The notes: generated by a model from the letters alone, not told the origin. Counted from the stretch's first letter, positions 1 through 5,946 are shown. The stretch is 6,150 nt of DNA from Desulfobacterales bacterium C00003060 (GCA_001751085.1 MAXP01000204.1:1-6150); one strand, 5' to 3'. Numbers and translations are program-made.

Positions 1-234
1 AATTTCATTCTTGAGTGGATAGAATCCGGAACGTTCGAGTGCTTCCAGACAAAGCTGCCGGGGCAAGTCTCTGACGCCGAGTTTGTCCAGCCACGCTTCG
101 AGTTCTGCGGAATCAAAGTCCTGAAGATCAAGCCATATCCTCGCGTCTGTCCCTTGGACTGCATCGGCTGCTCCGTCGGGTTCGAGCTGCTTCAGTTGCA
201 GGGTATCATCGATCTGGTAAGAGTTAGCTATCAT
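1..234 (-). CDS. CorA/ZntB-like cation transporter, N-terminal part (runs off the window)
   Basis: An open frame of 78 codons runs from the ATG at 234 to the left edge without a stop, so only the N-terminus is visible. Residues 33-78 (beginning RIWLDLQDFDSAELEAWLDK) follow the pattern of the cytoplasmic N-terminal domain of the CorA/ZntB/MIT family: a WxDL strand, then an acidic helix, then a segment leading to the next strand (GFYPLKNEI). CorA-type proteins are pentameric inner-membrane channels for Mg2+ or other divalent cations. The diagnostic C-terminal GMN motif and the two membrane helices would lie outside the window, so the assignment is provisional. The start is supported by AAAGGA six bases upstream. 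It overlaps the end of the preceding DUF4239 gene by 11 bp (ATGATAGCTAA), which suggests translational coupling within one operon. Alternative: an unrelated soluble protein that shares this short pattern. Confidence 0.55.
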   Translation of the reverse strand, partial: MIANSYQIDDTLQLKQLEPDGAADAVQGTDARIWLDLQDFDSAELEAWLDKLGVRDLPRQLCLEALERSGFYPLKNEI

Positions 235-1021
235 GGTTTATCCTTTCTCGGAGTTCAAGCATGATGCCTTGATCTACTTGAATTAACCCTCGTTTTGGTC
301 GATCAAGATCAATTATGATAAAAACGATCAATGCCATTAAGAATGAAACTAGGAGCGTTGGTATAAGAACGCGTTTGCCGCTTAATCCGGTTGAATAACC
401 TATTATTCCACCAGTCGAGATAAAGACGATAAATAGTAAAAGTAATACGATTTCCGGAACATGCATTTGGAGGAAACCATTCCTTTTTCCCTGACTATCG
501 ATAACGCCATTTAAGGATGTGACAAAAGCGCCGGTTGTCACCGGGCGGGGATCGTCACGCGTCGCCAACACCGCCAAGTTCCAGAGGTCAATTTGGATAT
601 CAGAAATTTGCTTGTTGTATTTTTTACGCTCATCCTGCTTCGTAAGGTCGATTTTACCTATAGCAATACGCAAATCGATATACTTTTTGAACAGCTCAGC
701 GGCCTCATTTTTGTATTTCGCCGGCAACAATTGAACTCTGAACACTGCAGTTCCAATTGAATTGACTTCATCGATCAAAGCCTGACTTCGATTATCATAC
801 CGTTGCATAGCCATGGTAAAGGTAAACCCCAACAACAAAGCCAATAATCCGAGTACGCTGGCCTGGACAGAGGCGGTTAGCGACTTGATTTCGGTATCAC
901 TGCGGTTTTGAACGAAACGGCCTATTCGGAAGGCAATCTCTTTATTCAAAACGATTAAAATAAAAAGGACGGCCGTTATGGTGATACTGCTGTAACTGAA
1001 AAACAAATCTAATTGGGGCAT
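224..1021 (-). CDS. DUF4239 (bestrophin-like domain) membrane protein
   Basis: This 265-residue integral membrane protein has four predicted hydrophobic helices, at about residues 9-26, 49-71, 189-208 and 217-238. A hydrophilic, mostly helical segment of about 115 residues lies between helices 2 and 3. The hallmarks fit DUF4239: helix 2 reads LLALLLGFTFTMAM and is followed by RYDNR; then comes an EVNSIGTA segment with a downstream LLPAKY; and the C-terminus carries DLDRPKRGLIQV just after the last helix. The family is called bestrophin-like because of distant similarity to bestrophin anion channels, but transport activity is not established. The gene starts 94 bp after the large DUF1254/DUF1214 gene and its stop overlaps the start of the CorA-like gene, so it is probably an operon member. 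The Shine-Dalgarno is weak (AGAGAA). The gene looks more A+T-rich than the large gene upstream. The family call is strong; the function is unknown. Confidence 0.85.
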   Translation of the reverse strand: MPQLDLFFSYSSITITAVLFILIVLNKEIAFRIGRFVQNRSDTEIKSLTASVQASVLGLLALLLGFTFTMAMQRYDNRSQALIDEVNSIGTAVFRVQLLPAKYKNEAAELFKKYIDLRIAIGKIDLTKQDERKKYNKQISDIQIDLWNLAVLATRDDPRPVTTGAFVTSLNGVIDSQGKRNGFLQMHVPEIVLLLLFIVFISTGGIIGYSTGLSGKRVLIPTLLVSFLMALIVFIIIDLDRPKRGLIQVDQGIMLELRERINHDS

Positions 1022-1041
1022 AAGTTATTCTCTTTTCGCCT

Positions 1042-1058
1042 AATATATTTCATATATT
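1042..1058. repeat. AT-rich inverted repeat in the 94-bp gap
   Basis: AATATAT and ATATATT form perfect 7-bp arms around a TTC spacer in the gap between the large exported protein gene and the DUF4239 gene. There is no G+C-rich stem or T-tract, so it is not a convincing terminator. On the minus strand it supplies a TATATT hexamer that could serve as a -10 box, but no matching -35 is evident. The rest of the gap shows nothing recognisable. Confidence 0.3.
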
Positions 1059-1115
1059 TGTGCGCCTGTGTATCTTCTATGTATCTATAATTTTGATAGT
1101 TATTTAGACCACTCT

Positions 1116-3662
1116 CTACTCAACCGCTCGCGGTTTCGGGAATGCCCAGCTTCCGTTCAGGATCTCCTTCTTCGGTTTATAAAGCCTCACGATATAATTC
1201 CAACCCGGTACGATGGGCAGGAAGTTGGGCTGCTTGGGGTCACCACCAAAGTGGATAGTGATACTACCGTCCTTGTCTTTCTTGGCCGTGACGTTGTTGA
1301 AGGAGTAGGCCTTGTACTTGTTGACTGGCATCCAACCTTCCTCGTCGTAAAGGGTCACGGACCAGAAGGCATCTACCGGCACATCCTTCGCGGTGAGTGT
1401 GTAGGGGGTCTTGCCGTCGTTCTTTTCAGGAACCACGTTCACATAACTAGCAGCCTCTGCCGGAAGCCCGCCCCAGCCGAGTGCGGCGCCCAGCATCCAG
1501 TAGACCGGGTCCAGATCCTCTTTCTTGCCGAATATCTTTCCCGCATCCGTGACCGTGGCGGCGACCACATTGATCGTGGCACGCATCTTCTCCACTTCGT
1601 CCCTATTCCAATTGGGCACTTCAAATTTCCCGATATCAGCCTGCTTGACGCGGACCGCATCCTGGAGCCGGTGCGCCGCCTTCACGTCCTTCTCATCGTT
1701 CGGATCCATAAAGGTTCGAATGACCAGACACACATACCGCGTGCCCACCTTCTCTTCTGTCAGGGTGCCTGTCCTGGGACCGTAGAGCCCCCAGATCGAA
1801 TGATCCTGACTCACGATCATCAAGGACTGATAGCGCCCTTCGGTTTCCGGAAGCGTGACCGTGAGCGGAGACCTTAGGTCAAACACGCCAAACGAGTACA
1901 GTGTGTCCCGGTTGCCGCGAACGGTAACCTGGTTGTCCACGTCGTAGGGCTTCCGGAAATGCTCGAACTTCCCAAAGTTGTTGTAGCTCTCGATGTAGCC
2001 TTTCATCTGAAAGTCCGATTCGGCACGGACGTAGTTCTGGGCGGTCACCTGAACGGACTTCTGTGCGGAGCCGGGCTCCGAGACGACCGGCCCGTCCATC
2101 AGCTCGAACTCCCCCGGCCGCCAGGTCTTGTCGAACCAGGGGTCCAACGGCCCATAAAGACGCAGGGCAGCGAACCAGCCTTTTTTGGGCACCGTTTCGA
2201 TCCAGTTCGCCTCCTTTCCCTCGGGTGCCTTCGGCCCGAAGTAGAGATCCACCGAGCCGTCCTGGTTGATATCCAGATTGTGCCGCTTGTTGTTCTTGGC
2301 CGGGAAAGGCTGCCCCGTCTGAAGCTGCGAGCGGGTTTGCGGGTCATACACCACGATCGACCAAAAGTCCTTGGCCGGAACATTGGCTGGGATGTTCAGT
2401 TTGTAAGTCTTGCTGCCATCCAGATAGTCACTGTTCTTATCGACTGCGATCATCGCGTACTGCGAACCTGCTCCCACCATCTTGTTGACCATCGCCGGGG
2501 TGTTGACCGTTCCCATATAGAAGCAGAGGGTACGCGCGTCGAGGTAGCGGCCTCCCTGGCCTTTGTCCTTCAAGAATTCGTGGCTGCCCCCGACGAATGC
2601 GGCAAACCAACCGCTGTTCTCGTAGAGGAACGCTTCCTTCATGTGGGCGCGGAAGAAGATCGCTCGTGCGGTGGCGTTCCCGACGGCCACGGCCTTGGTG
2701 AGCAGGTCCTTTGTCCGCGCATCCGGTTTGAACGGCTTCCCTTTCTCGATCCCGATGGAAGCGATCATCCCGCGCAGTTCCAGATCAATCAGTGAAAGGG
2801 GCTCGCGTTGGATGATGTGGTTGAGCTCCTCGTAGAAATGGAAGTTATTGGCGTGAATCGTGTTGAACGGAACTTCCGAACCACTGATGAAGTTCATCTT
2901 TGGCGGGTTTTTCTTGTCTTTGAGCGGGTAAACCTTCAAGCCGTTCTTGAACATGGCATTGGCGGTATCCGGCTTGCCGTCCACGAGGAATCCACGAAGG
3001 ACCAGCCAGTTCACGTAAGTTGGTGACTTAGCTACGATATATTCCTCGCCGTCCACCTCAGCAAACTCGCCACCGACGGCCGGATCGAGATCCCCTTCGT
3101 AATCAGGCGGCAGGATCAGGTACTTTCCACCCTTGCCCTTGTCGAGACCGGGGGCGCCCATATCGACCACGAAGCGCTGCCACGCGTCATCCAGCGTTCC
3201 CGGACCACACTTCGGCGGTATCACAACGACCGTCGGCCCATCCCGATCCAATTCGAGGGTAGCAATCGCGTAAACCGTATCCGTGTTTCCGGTGAGGAAA
3301 AGTGGATCTGAGTCCATCAGCTTATCAAAGATGACGACGTCGCTGGCGCGCTTCGCGCCAACTTCGGCACAACCCAGGCGAATCGCCTCGATGGAAGTGG
3401 CTGGAATCCCGCTAAGGAAGGTCTCTACCCCGCGCATGAAAATCAAGTTGTCGTAGAGCTTCTGCACGGTTGCTTTATCCGGCATGCCGTCGAAGAAATT
3501 CAGGTCTCCGATCGGCGTCTTCACATGGTCGGGTGTCAGGATGGACTCCGGTATCCTGTTGTTATAACCGGGGGTGTTTTGCGCGAAAGCTGCCATGCTG
3601 CTCCCCAGGAATAGAAGACTCGTCAAAAACAGTAAGTTCATTTTCTGTATCTTATTATTCAT
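1116..3662 (-). CDS. Exported protein with two tandem DUF1254/DUF1214 cassettes
   Basis: This is an 848-residue protein of unknown activity. The signal peptide is residues 1-27: a basic start, a hydrophobic LLFLTSLLFLG core and a probable cut after AFA, which places the mature protein in the periplasm or outside. Cassette 1 has a DUF1254-type region at about 40-180 (GNTDTVY motif at 125-131) and a DUF1214-type region at about 410-520, with DFWSIVVYD, then DLYFGPKAP, then WFAALRLYGP. Cassette 2 is shorter: a DUF1254-like part at about 540-650 (GNRDTLYSFGVFDL from 583), then DUF1214 at about 740-848, with AFWSVTLYD, ITIHFGGDP and WNYIVRLYKP. Proteins with one cassette are usually about 330-490 residues, so this looks like a fusion or internal duplication. 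The start at 3662 is preferred because AAAGGAG lies 8 bases upstream. An in-frame GTG at 3683 would place that ribosome site inside the coding region and put a hydrophilic extension before the signal peptide. It lies 98 bp after the 81-residue gene. Confidence 0.88.
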   Translation of the reverse strand: MNNKIQKMNLLFLTSLLFLGSSMAAFAQNTPGYNNRIPESILTPDHVKTPIGDLNFFDGMPDKATVQKLYDNLIFMRGVETFLSGIPATSIEAIRLGCAEVGAKRASDVVIFDKLMDSDPLFLTGNTDTVYAIATLELDRDGPTVVVIPPKCGPGTLDDAWQRFVVDMGAPGLDKGKGGKYLILPPDYEGDLDPAVGGEFAEVDGEEYIVAKSPTYVNWLVLRGFLVDGKPDTANAMFKNGLKVYPLKDKKNPPKMNFISGSEVPFNTIHANNFHFYEELNHIIQREPLSLIDLELRGMIASIGIEKGKPFKPDARTKDLLTKAVAVGNATARAIFFRAHMKEAFLYENSGWFAAFVGGSHEFLKDKGQGGRYLDARTLCFYMGTVNTPAMVNKMVGAGSQYAMIAVDKNSDYLDGSKTYKLNIPANVPAKDFWSIVVYDPQTRSQLQTGQPFPAKNNKRHNLDINQDGSVDLYFGPKAPEGKEANWIETVPKKGWFAALRLYGPLDPWFDKTWRPGEFELMDGPVVSEPGSAQKSVQVTAQNYVRAESDFQMKGYIESYNNFGKFEHFRKPYDVDNQVTVRGNRDTLYSFGVFDLRSPLTVTLPETEGRYQSLMIVSQDHSIWGLYGPRTGTLTEEKVGTRYVCLVIRTFMDPNDEKDVKAAHRLQDAVRVKQADIGKFEVPNWNRDEVEKMRATINVVAATVTDAGKIFGKKEDLDPVYWMLGAALGWGGLPAEAASYVNVVPEKNDGKTPYTLTAKDVPVDAFWSVTLYDEEGWMPVNKYKAYSFNNVTAKKDKDGSITIHFGGDPKQPNFLPIVPGWNYIVRLYKPKKEILNGSWAFPKPRAVE

Positions 3663-3670
3663 GGTTCTCT

Positions 3671-3677
3671 CTCCTTT
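3671..3677 (-). promoter_or_regulatory. Ribosome binding site deciding the start of the large exported protein
   Basis: On the minus strand AAAGGAG lies 8 bases before the ATG at 3662. It is the strongest Shine-Dalgarno in the window. It settles the start in favour of the short form, because the upstream GTG alternative at 3683 has no such site and would read through this one. Confidence 0.8.
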
Positions 3678-3695
3678 CTGCACTAGTTCGTTTGT

Positions 3696-3757
3696 GCTGA
3701 ACGTTTCGCTTCAGCGGCGGCGCACCTGCGGGGCGTCCACTGCAACCGAATATCAGC
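3696..3757. repeat. Long imperfect hairpin, attC-like in shape
   Basis: The intergenic segment can fold end to end. GCTGA (3696-3700) pairs with TCAGC (3753-3757), TTCG (3705-3708) with CGAA (3747-3750), CAG (3712-3714) with CTG (3740-3742), GG (3716-3717) with CC (3737-3738), CG (3718-3719) with CG (3734-3735), and CGC (3721-3723) with GCG (3728-3730) around an ACCT loop. Several bases stay unpaired. A roughly 60-bp hairpin with bulged bases directly after a small gene resembles an integron attC site. On the minus strand the distal end reads GTTCAGC, one mismatch from the GTTRRRY core, but the proximal end (GCTGATA) lacks the expected AAC. A second, mutually exclusive hairpin is possible: GCTGAA (3696-3701) with TTCAGC (3710-3715). 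There is no T-tract, so it is not a standard terminator. Confidence 0.35.
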
Positions 3758-3760
3758 TAC

Positions 3761-4006
3761 TCAAGATGCTTCATCCGAACCTTTCTTCAGCGTCTGAATC
3801 AGCTCTTTTTCCAGCTCGCTGACAAGCTGGGCGTATTCCCTGCGGCGAACAGGGGCAACATCGGTAGAGTTACGGGACCAAAACCGAAGGGCATCGAGGT
3901 AGGTCAAATAATCGCTGTAAATATCTCTGAAGGTCTCATCGGCCTTGTATCGTTTTTCGATGTAGCTTCGGATTGCGGAAAGATGATCTGGAATTGTAAG
4001 GGCCAT
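3761..4006 (-). CDS. Small conserved-looking hypothetical protein (81 aa)
   Basis: The product is not recognised as a named family. It is an 81-residue, highly charged, probably all-helical soluble protein with no signal peptide or membrane segment. The middle is rich in aromatics (residues 19-45, including YKADETFRDIYSDYLTYLDALRFWSRN). The C-terminal third (from about residue 51, RRREYAQLVSELEKELIQTLKK) looks like an amphipathic helix or short coiled coil. ATG at 4006 is chosen. A TTG two codons upstream (4012) is possible, since GGAG lies 4 bases before it and 10 before the ATG. Composition and the absence of a better overlapping frame suggest a real gene. It is the first gene of the leftward string, directly downstream of the divergent promoter region, so it may be an accessory or partner protein of the locus; that is inferred from position only. 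Confidence 0.65.
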   Translation of the reverse strand: MALTIPDHLSAIRSYIEKRYKADETFRDIYSDYLTYLDALRFWSRNSTDVAPVRRREYAQLVSELEKELIQTLKKGSDEAS

Positions 4007-4032
4007 GGGCAAGTGGCTCCAGCTTAGCGTGG

Positions 4033-4054
4033 CTCAGCTTTATCTAAAGCTGAG
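4033..4054. promoter_or_regulatory. Perfect 10-bp-arm palindrome (operator or leader hairpin)
   Basis: CTCAGCTTTA (4033-4042) and TAAAGCTGAG (4045-4054) are perfect reverse complements separated only by TC. The element ends 26 bp upstream of the ATG of the 81-residue gene. It could be a dimeric-repressor operator, or a stable hairpin in the 5' leader of the leftward transcript. It has no following T-run in either direction, so it does not look like an intrinsic terminator. Confidence 0.55.
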
Positions 4055-4110
4055 GATAAGGTTGTGAACAAACGTTAGCGTGTTGAATGCTGCCAGCCTA
4101 CGTTAATGAT

Positions 4111-4138
4111 AATATAAATGTCTTGAAAAATTTGTGAA
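4111..4138 (-). promoter_or_regulatory. Candidate sigma70-type promoter for the leftward gene string
   Basis: On the minus strand TTCACA (4138-4133, five of six matches to TTGACA) is followed after 16 bases by TATATT (4116-4111, five of six matches to TATAAT). With an 18-base spacer, TATTAT also fits. Transcription would begin about 100 bp upstream of the 81-residue gene and give a leader carrying the palindrome. The -35 box lies within one of the TTGTGAAC repeats, so a factor bound to the repeat would interfere with or contact RNA polymerase. Confidence 0.4.
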
Positions 4139-4144
4139 CCTACG

Positions 4145-4169
4145 TTAACCTAAACTAGGGTTAAACTAG
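4145..4169. repeat. TAAACTAG repeat with 11-bp phase, plus TTAACC/GGTTAA inverted arms
   Basis: TAAACTAG occurs at 4151-4158 and again at 4162-4169, a spacing of one helical turn that places both copies on the same DNA face. The first copy is also the spacer of an inverted pair, TTAACC (4145-4150) and GGTTAA (4159-4164). It sits about 90 bp upstream of the plus-strand gene. Tandem sites one turn apart are typical of proteins that bind direct repeats side by side, but no factor is identified. Confidence 0.4.
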
Positions 4170-4258
4170 ACTGCTTAACAGTGCGTAAATATTCGTTTTC
4201 TGCTAAGCGATCGTTACCCGGCATAATCCCACACCCATAACCCGGCAGGTACGCCATA

Positions 4259-5836
4259 ATGGACAGTAACCGCGTAACAGACCCAAAAGCCATCGAGGAA
4301 CAGCTCCATCGGATTCTGTCCAGCCCTGAATTCGACGCTACAGAGCGTCAAAAAAAATTCCTGCTCTTTGTTACCCAAATGTTTCTTGAAGGGCGGGCCG
4401 ACGAAATCAAAGGCTACACCGTCGCAACGGATGTTTTTGGCCGCAAAACGGACTTTGACCCTAGCACGGACCCCATCGTCAGTGTTGAAGCAAGGCGGCT
4501 TCGCCGGGCTCTGGAGCACTATTATCTGACAGCAGGCAGGCGCGATAGGGTGCGAATCACCATTCCCAAGGGCGGCTATGTGCCGTCGTTTCTTTTTCAG
4601 ACCGTTGCGAATTCGAGCAATTCGTCACCGGAAACCGAACCCAATAATAATGGGCGGGTAGATCCCTGGCCGTCAGTGCTTATCCGGCCGTTCCAAAGTT
4701 TTTCTGAAGGTACGGGATCCGATTACATGGCGGAAGGATGCAAGACGGAATTGGCCATCGAACTGTCCCGTTATCAAGATATCCGAGTGTTCATGGAACC
4801 TTCGGATCCGGAAAGGCAGTCCATCGAGGAACCCACGGCGCGGTTTTCAATCGACGGCAGTGTCCGCTATGGGCCCCACAATTTCAATGTGGCGGTTCAG
4901 CTTTTCGACCAAAAATCACGCCAACAGGTATGGGGCGATGTTTATGAGTGCAATATGAAGACGGATGATCTGATTGCGTTTCAAAGAGAGACCGCGCAAA
5001 ACATTGCTGCCAAGATCGCCCAGGAACAGGGCCATATATCTCAAACCCTCTCCCTTGAATCGCAGAACAAGCTGCCGGCGGAAATGGACACCTACGAAGC
5101 GCTGCTAAAATTCTATAAACATGAAGCAACCTTCACAAGCGAAACGCTCAAAGATGCTCTGGCTGCGTTGGAAGAGGCCGCGGTCAGAGAGCCTGAATGC
5201 TCTCAGGTCTGGACATATCTGGGTCTTCTGTATTGCGAAAACTATACTATGGAATCAATTGAAAGACAGACACCCATCGAAGAGGTCATCCAATTTGCCG
5301 AAAAAGGGGTACGCCTGAATCCGTCCAATCAAAGGGCTCGAGTGGTGTTGGCCATGGCTCGCCTGCTAAATAATCAGCTGACAGAGGGACTTGTAGAAGC
5401 CAGAAACGCGTTGGCCCTGAATCCCAATTCATTGATCTTTATGGATGTGATCGGACACGTGTTGGCGCTTCTGGGCGATTGGGATGAGGGTACGGGTTTA
5501 ATAAAAAAGGCGATAAAGCTGAACCCGTATCACAAACCCTATGTCTACCATGTCTTGTGTGCTTACTGGCTCCGGAAAAGAGAGTATGAAAGGGCATATT
5601 TGGAGACCTTGAATTTCAGGTTTCCAACGGCATTTTGGGACCCACTACTTCAAGCGGTCACATTGGGTCATATAGGAAGGGCAGATGAAGGAAGTCGATA
5701 TGCTGAAGCCCTTCTGACGATAATGCCCGATTTTTCAGACCGTGGCCGCATATTAATTAAACATTGGGTGAAAACTGATGAGTTATTCGAATGTATGATT
5801 GACGGTTTGAAAAAATCAGGCCTTGAGATTAAATAG
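4259..5836 (+). CDS. Putative regulator: N-terminal DNA-binding-like domain, TolB/FlgO-like domain, TPR repeats
   Basis: This 525-residue protein is probably cytoplasmic, since no signal peptide or membrane helix is visible. Residues 8-112 match a recurrent N-terminal domain of TPR regulators: a helix with LxxILSSPEF, then FLLFVTQMFLEGRADEIKGY, DVFGR, FDPSTDPIVSVEARRLRRAL and a terminal RVRITIPKGGYVP hairpin that resembles the wing of a winged-helix domain. A Ser/Asn/Pro-rich linker (116-134) leads to a TolB/FlgO-like domain at about 136-250, where PSVLIRPFQSF and SDYMAEGCKTELAIELSRYQDIRVF are typical, as in the middle parts of many cyclase-like and CadC-like TPR regulators. Several TPR units follow at about 277-490, including AEKGVRLNPSNQRARVVLA, ARNALALNPNS and IKKAIKLNPYHKPYVYHVLC. 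The ATG at 4259 has a weak AGGT 8 bases upstream. Divergent placement suggests control of the leftward string. DNA binding is inferred from domain pattern, not shown. Confidence 0.75.
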   Translation: MDSNRVTDPKAIEEQLHRILSSPEFDATERQKKFLLFVTQMFLEGRADEIKGYTVATDVFGRKTDFDPSTDPIVSVEARRLRRALEHYYLTAGRRDRVRITIPKGGYVPSFLFQTVANSSNSSPETEPNNNGRVDPWPSVLIRPFQSFSEGTGSDYMAEGCKTELAIELSRYQDIRVFMEPSDPERQSIEEPTARFSIDGSVRYGPHNFNVAVQLFDQKSRQQVWGDVYECNMKTDDLIAFQRETAQNIAAKIAQEQGHISQTLSLESQNKLPAEMDTYEALLKFYKHEATFTSETLKDALAALEEAAVREPECSQVWTYLGLLYCENYTMESIERQTPIEEVIQFAEKGVRLNPSNQRARVVLAMARLLNNQLTEGLVEARNALALNPNSLIFMDVIGHVLALLGDWDEGTGLIKKAIKLNPYHKPYVYHVLCAYWLRKREYERAYLETLNFRFPTAFWDPLLQAVTLGHIGRADEGSRYAEALLTIMPDFSDRGRILIKHWVKTDELFECMIDGLKKSGLEIK

Positions 5837-5918
5837 CATCTGCTGAAAACTTTATTGTATCGGCCTTCAACCGCACATCCACATATTCCCGTAAATGCAA
5901 AGCAATAGGCCTACACAG

Positions 5919-5946
5919 TTGACAATAAAGCAATCTGTATTACAGA
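5919..5946 (+). promoter_or_regulatory. Promoter-like sequence with overlapping palindromic operator
   Basis: A perfect TTGACA (5919-5924) is followed after 16 bases by TACAGA (5941-5946), a weak -10 with three of six matches. The perfect palindrome TCTGTA-T-TACAGA (5934-5946) covers the -10, the expected position for a repressor operator. The core resembles a LexA-type CTGT/ACAG box, but its spacing is one base shorter than the enterobacterial form, so LexA is not claimed. It lies after the TPR-gene stop and 36 bp before the 54-codon frame. Confidence 0.35.

Larger units (their letters stand above)
4007..4258. promoter_or_regulatory. Divergent intergenic control region with multiple repeats
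   Basis: This 252-bp A+T-rich region separates the start of the leftward gene string from the rightward TPR/TolB-like gene. ACGTTA occurs three times in the same orientation (4072-4077, 4100-4105, 4142-4147). Two of these sit in near-identical 16-mers beginning TTGTGAAC (4062-4077 and 4132-4147, 14 of 16 identical), and two share the exact 10-mer CCTACGTTAA (4097-4106 and 4139-4148). TTAGCGTG occurs at 4024-4031 and 4075-4082, flanking the palindrome. The density of direct repeats between divergent genes suggests binding sites for a regulator, possibly the product of the adjacent plus-strand gene. No convincing plus-strand promoter could be singled out. Confidence 0.5.

Noticed and set aside
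1042..1058. AT palindrome as an intrinsic terminator
   Set aside because: It has no G+C stem and no T-tract after it, so it is too weak to terminate transcription on its own.
1068..1877. Long plus-strand open frame (269 codons) opposite the large exported protein
   Set aside because: It is antisense to a gene with clear domain motifs, a signal peptide and a strong ribosome site. The translation shows no recognisable domain, and long antisense frames are expected opposite G+C-rich coding sequence.
1959..2795. Second long plus-strand open frame (278 codons) in the same gene
   Set aside because: Same reasoning: a mirror of the DUF1254/DUF1214 coding frame, with His/Arg/Val-rich translation and no domain pattern.
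3663..3683. GTG-initiated 7-residue extension of the large exported protein
   Set aside because: The extension encodes the Shine-Dalgarno of the ATG at 3662 and would put a charged tail before an otherwise standard signal peptide.
4214..4519. Minus-strand frame of 101 codons across the start of the regulator gene
   Set aside because: It overlaps the conserved N-terminal domain of the plus-strand protein, shows no domain pattern of its own and is best explained as a shadow frame.
5837..5918. Terminator for the TPR/TolB-like gene
   Set aside because: No G+C-rich stem followed by a T-run was found after the stop codon; only the short TAGGCCTA palindrome (5906-5913) is present.
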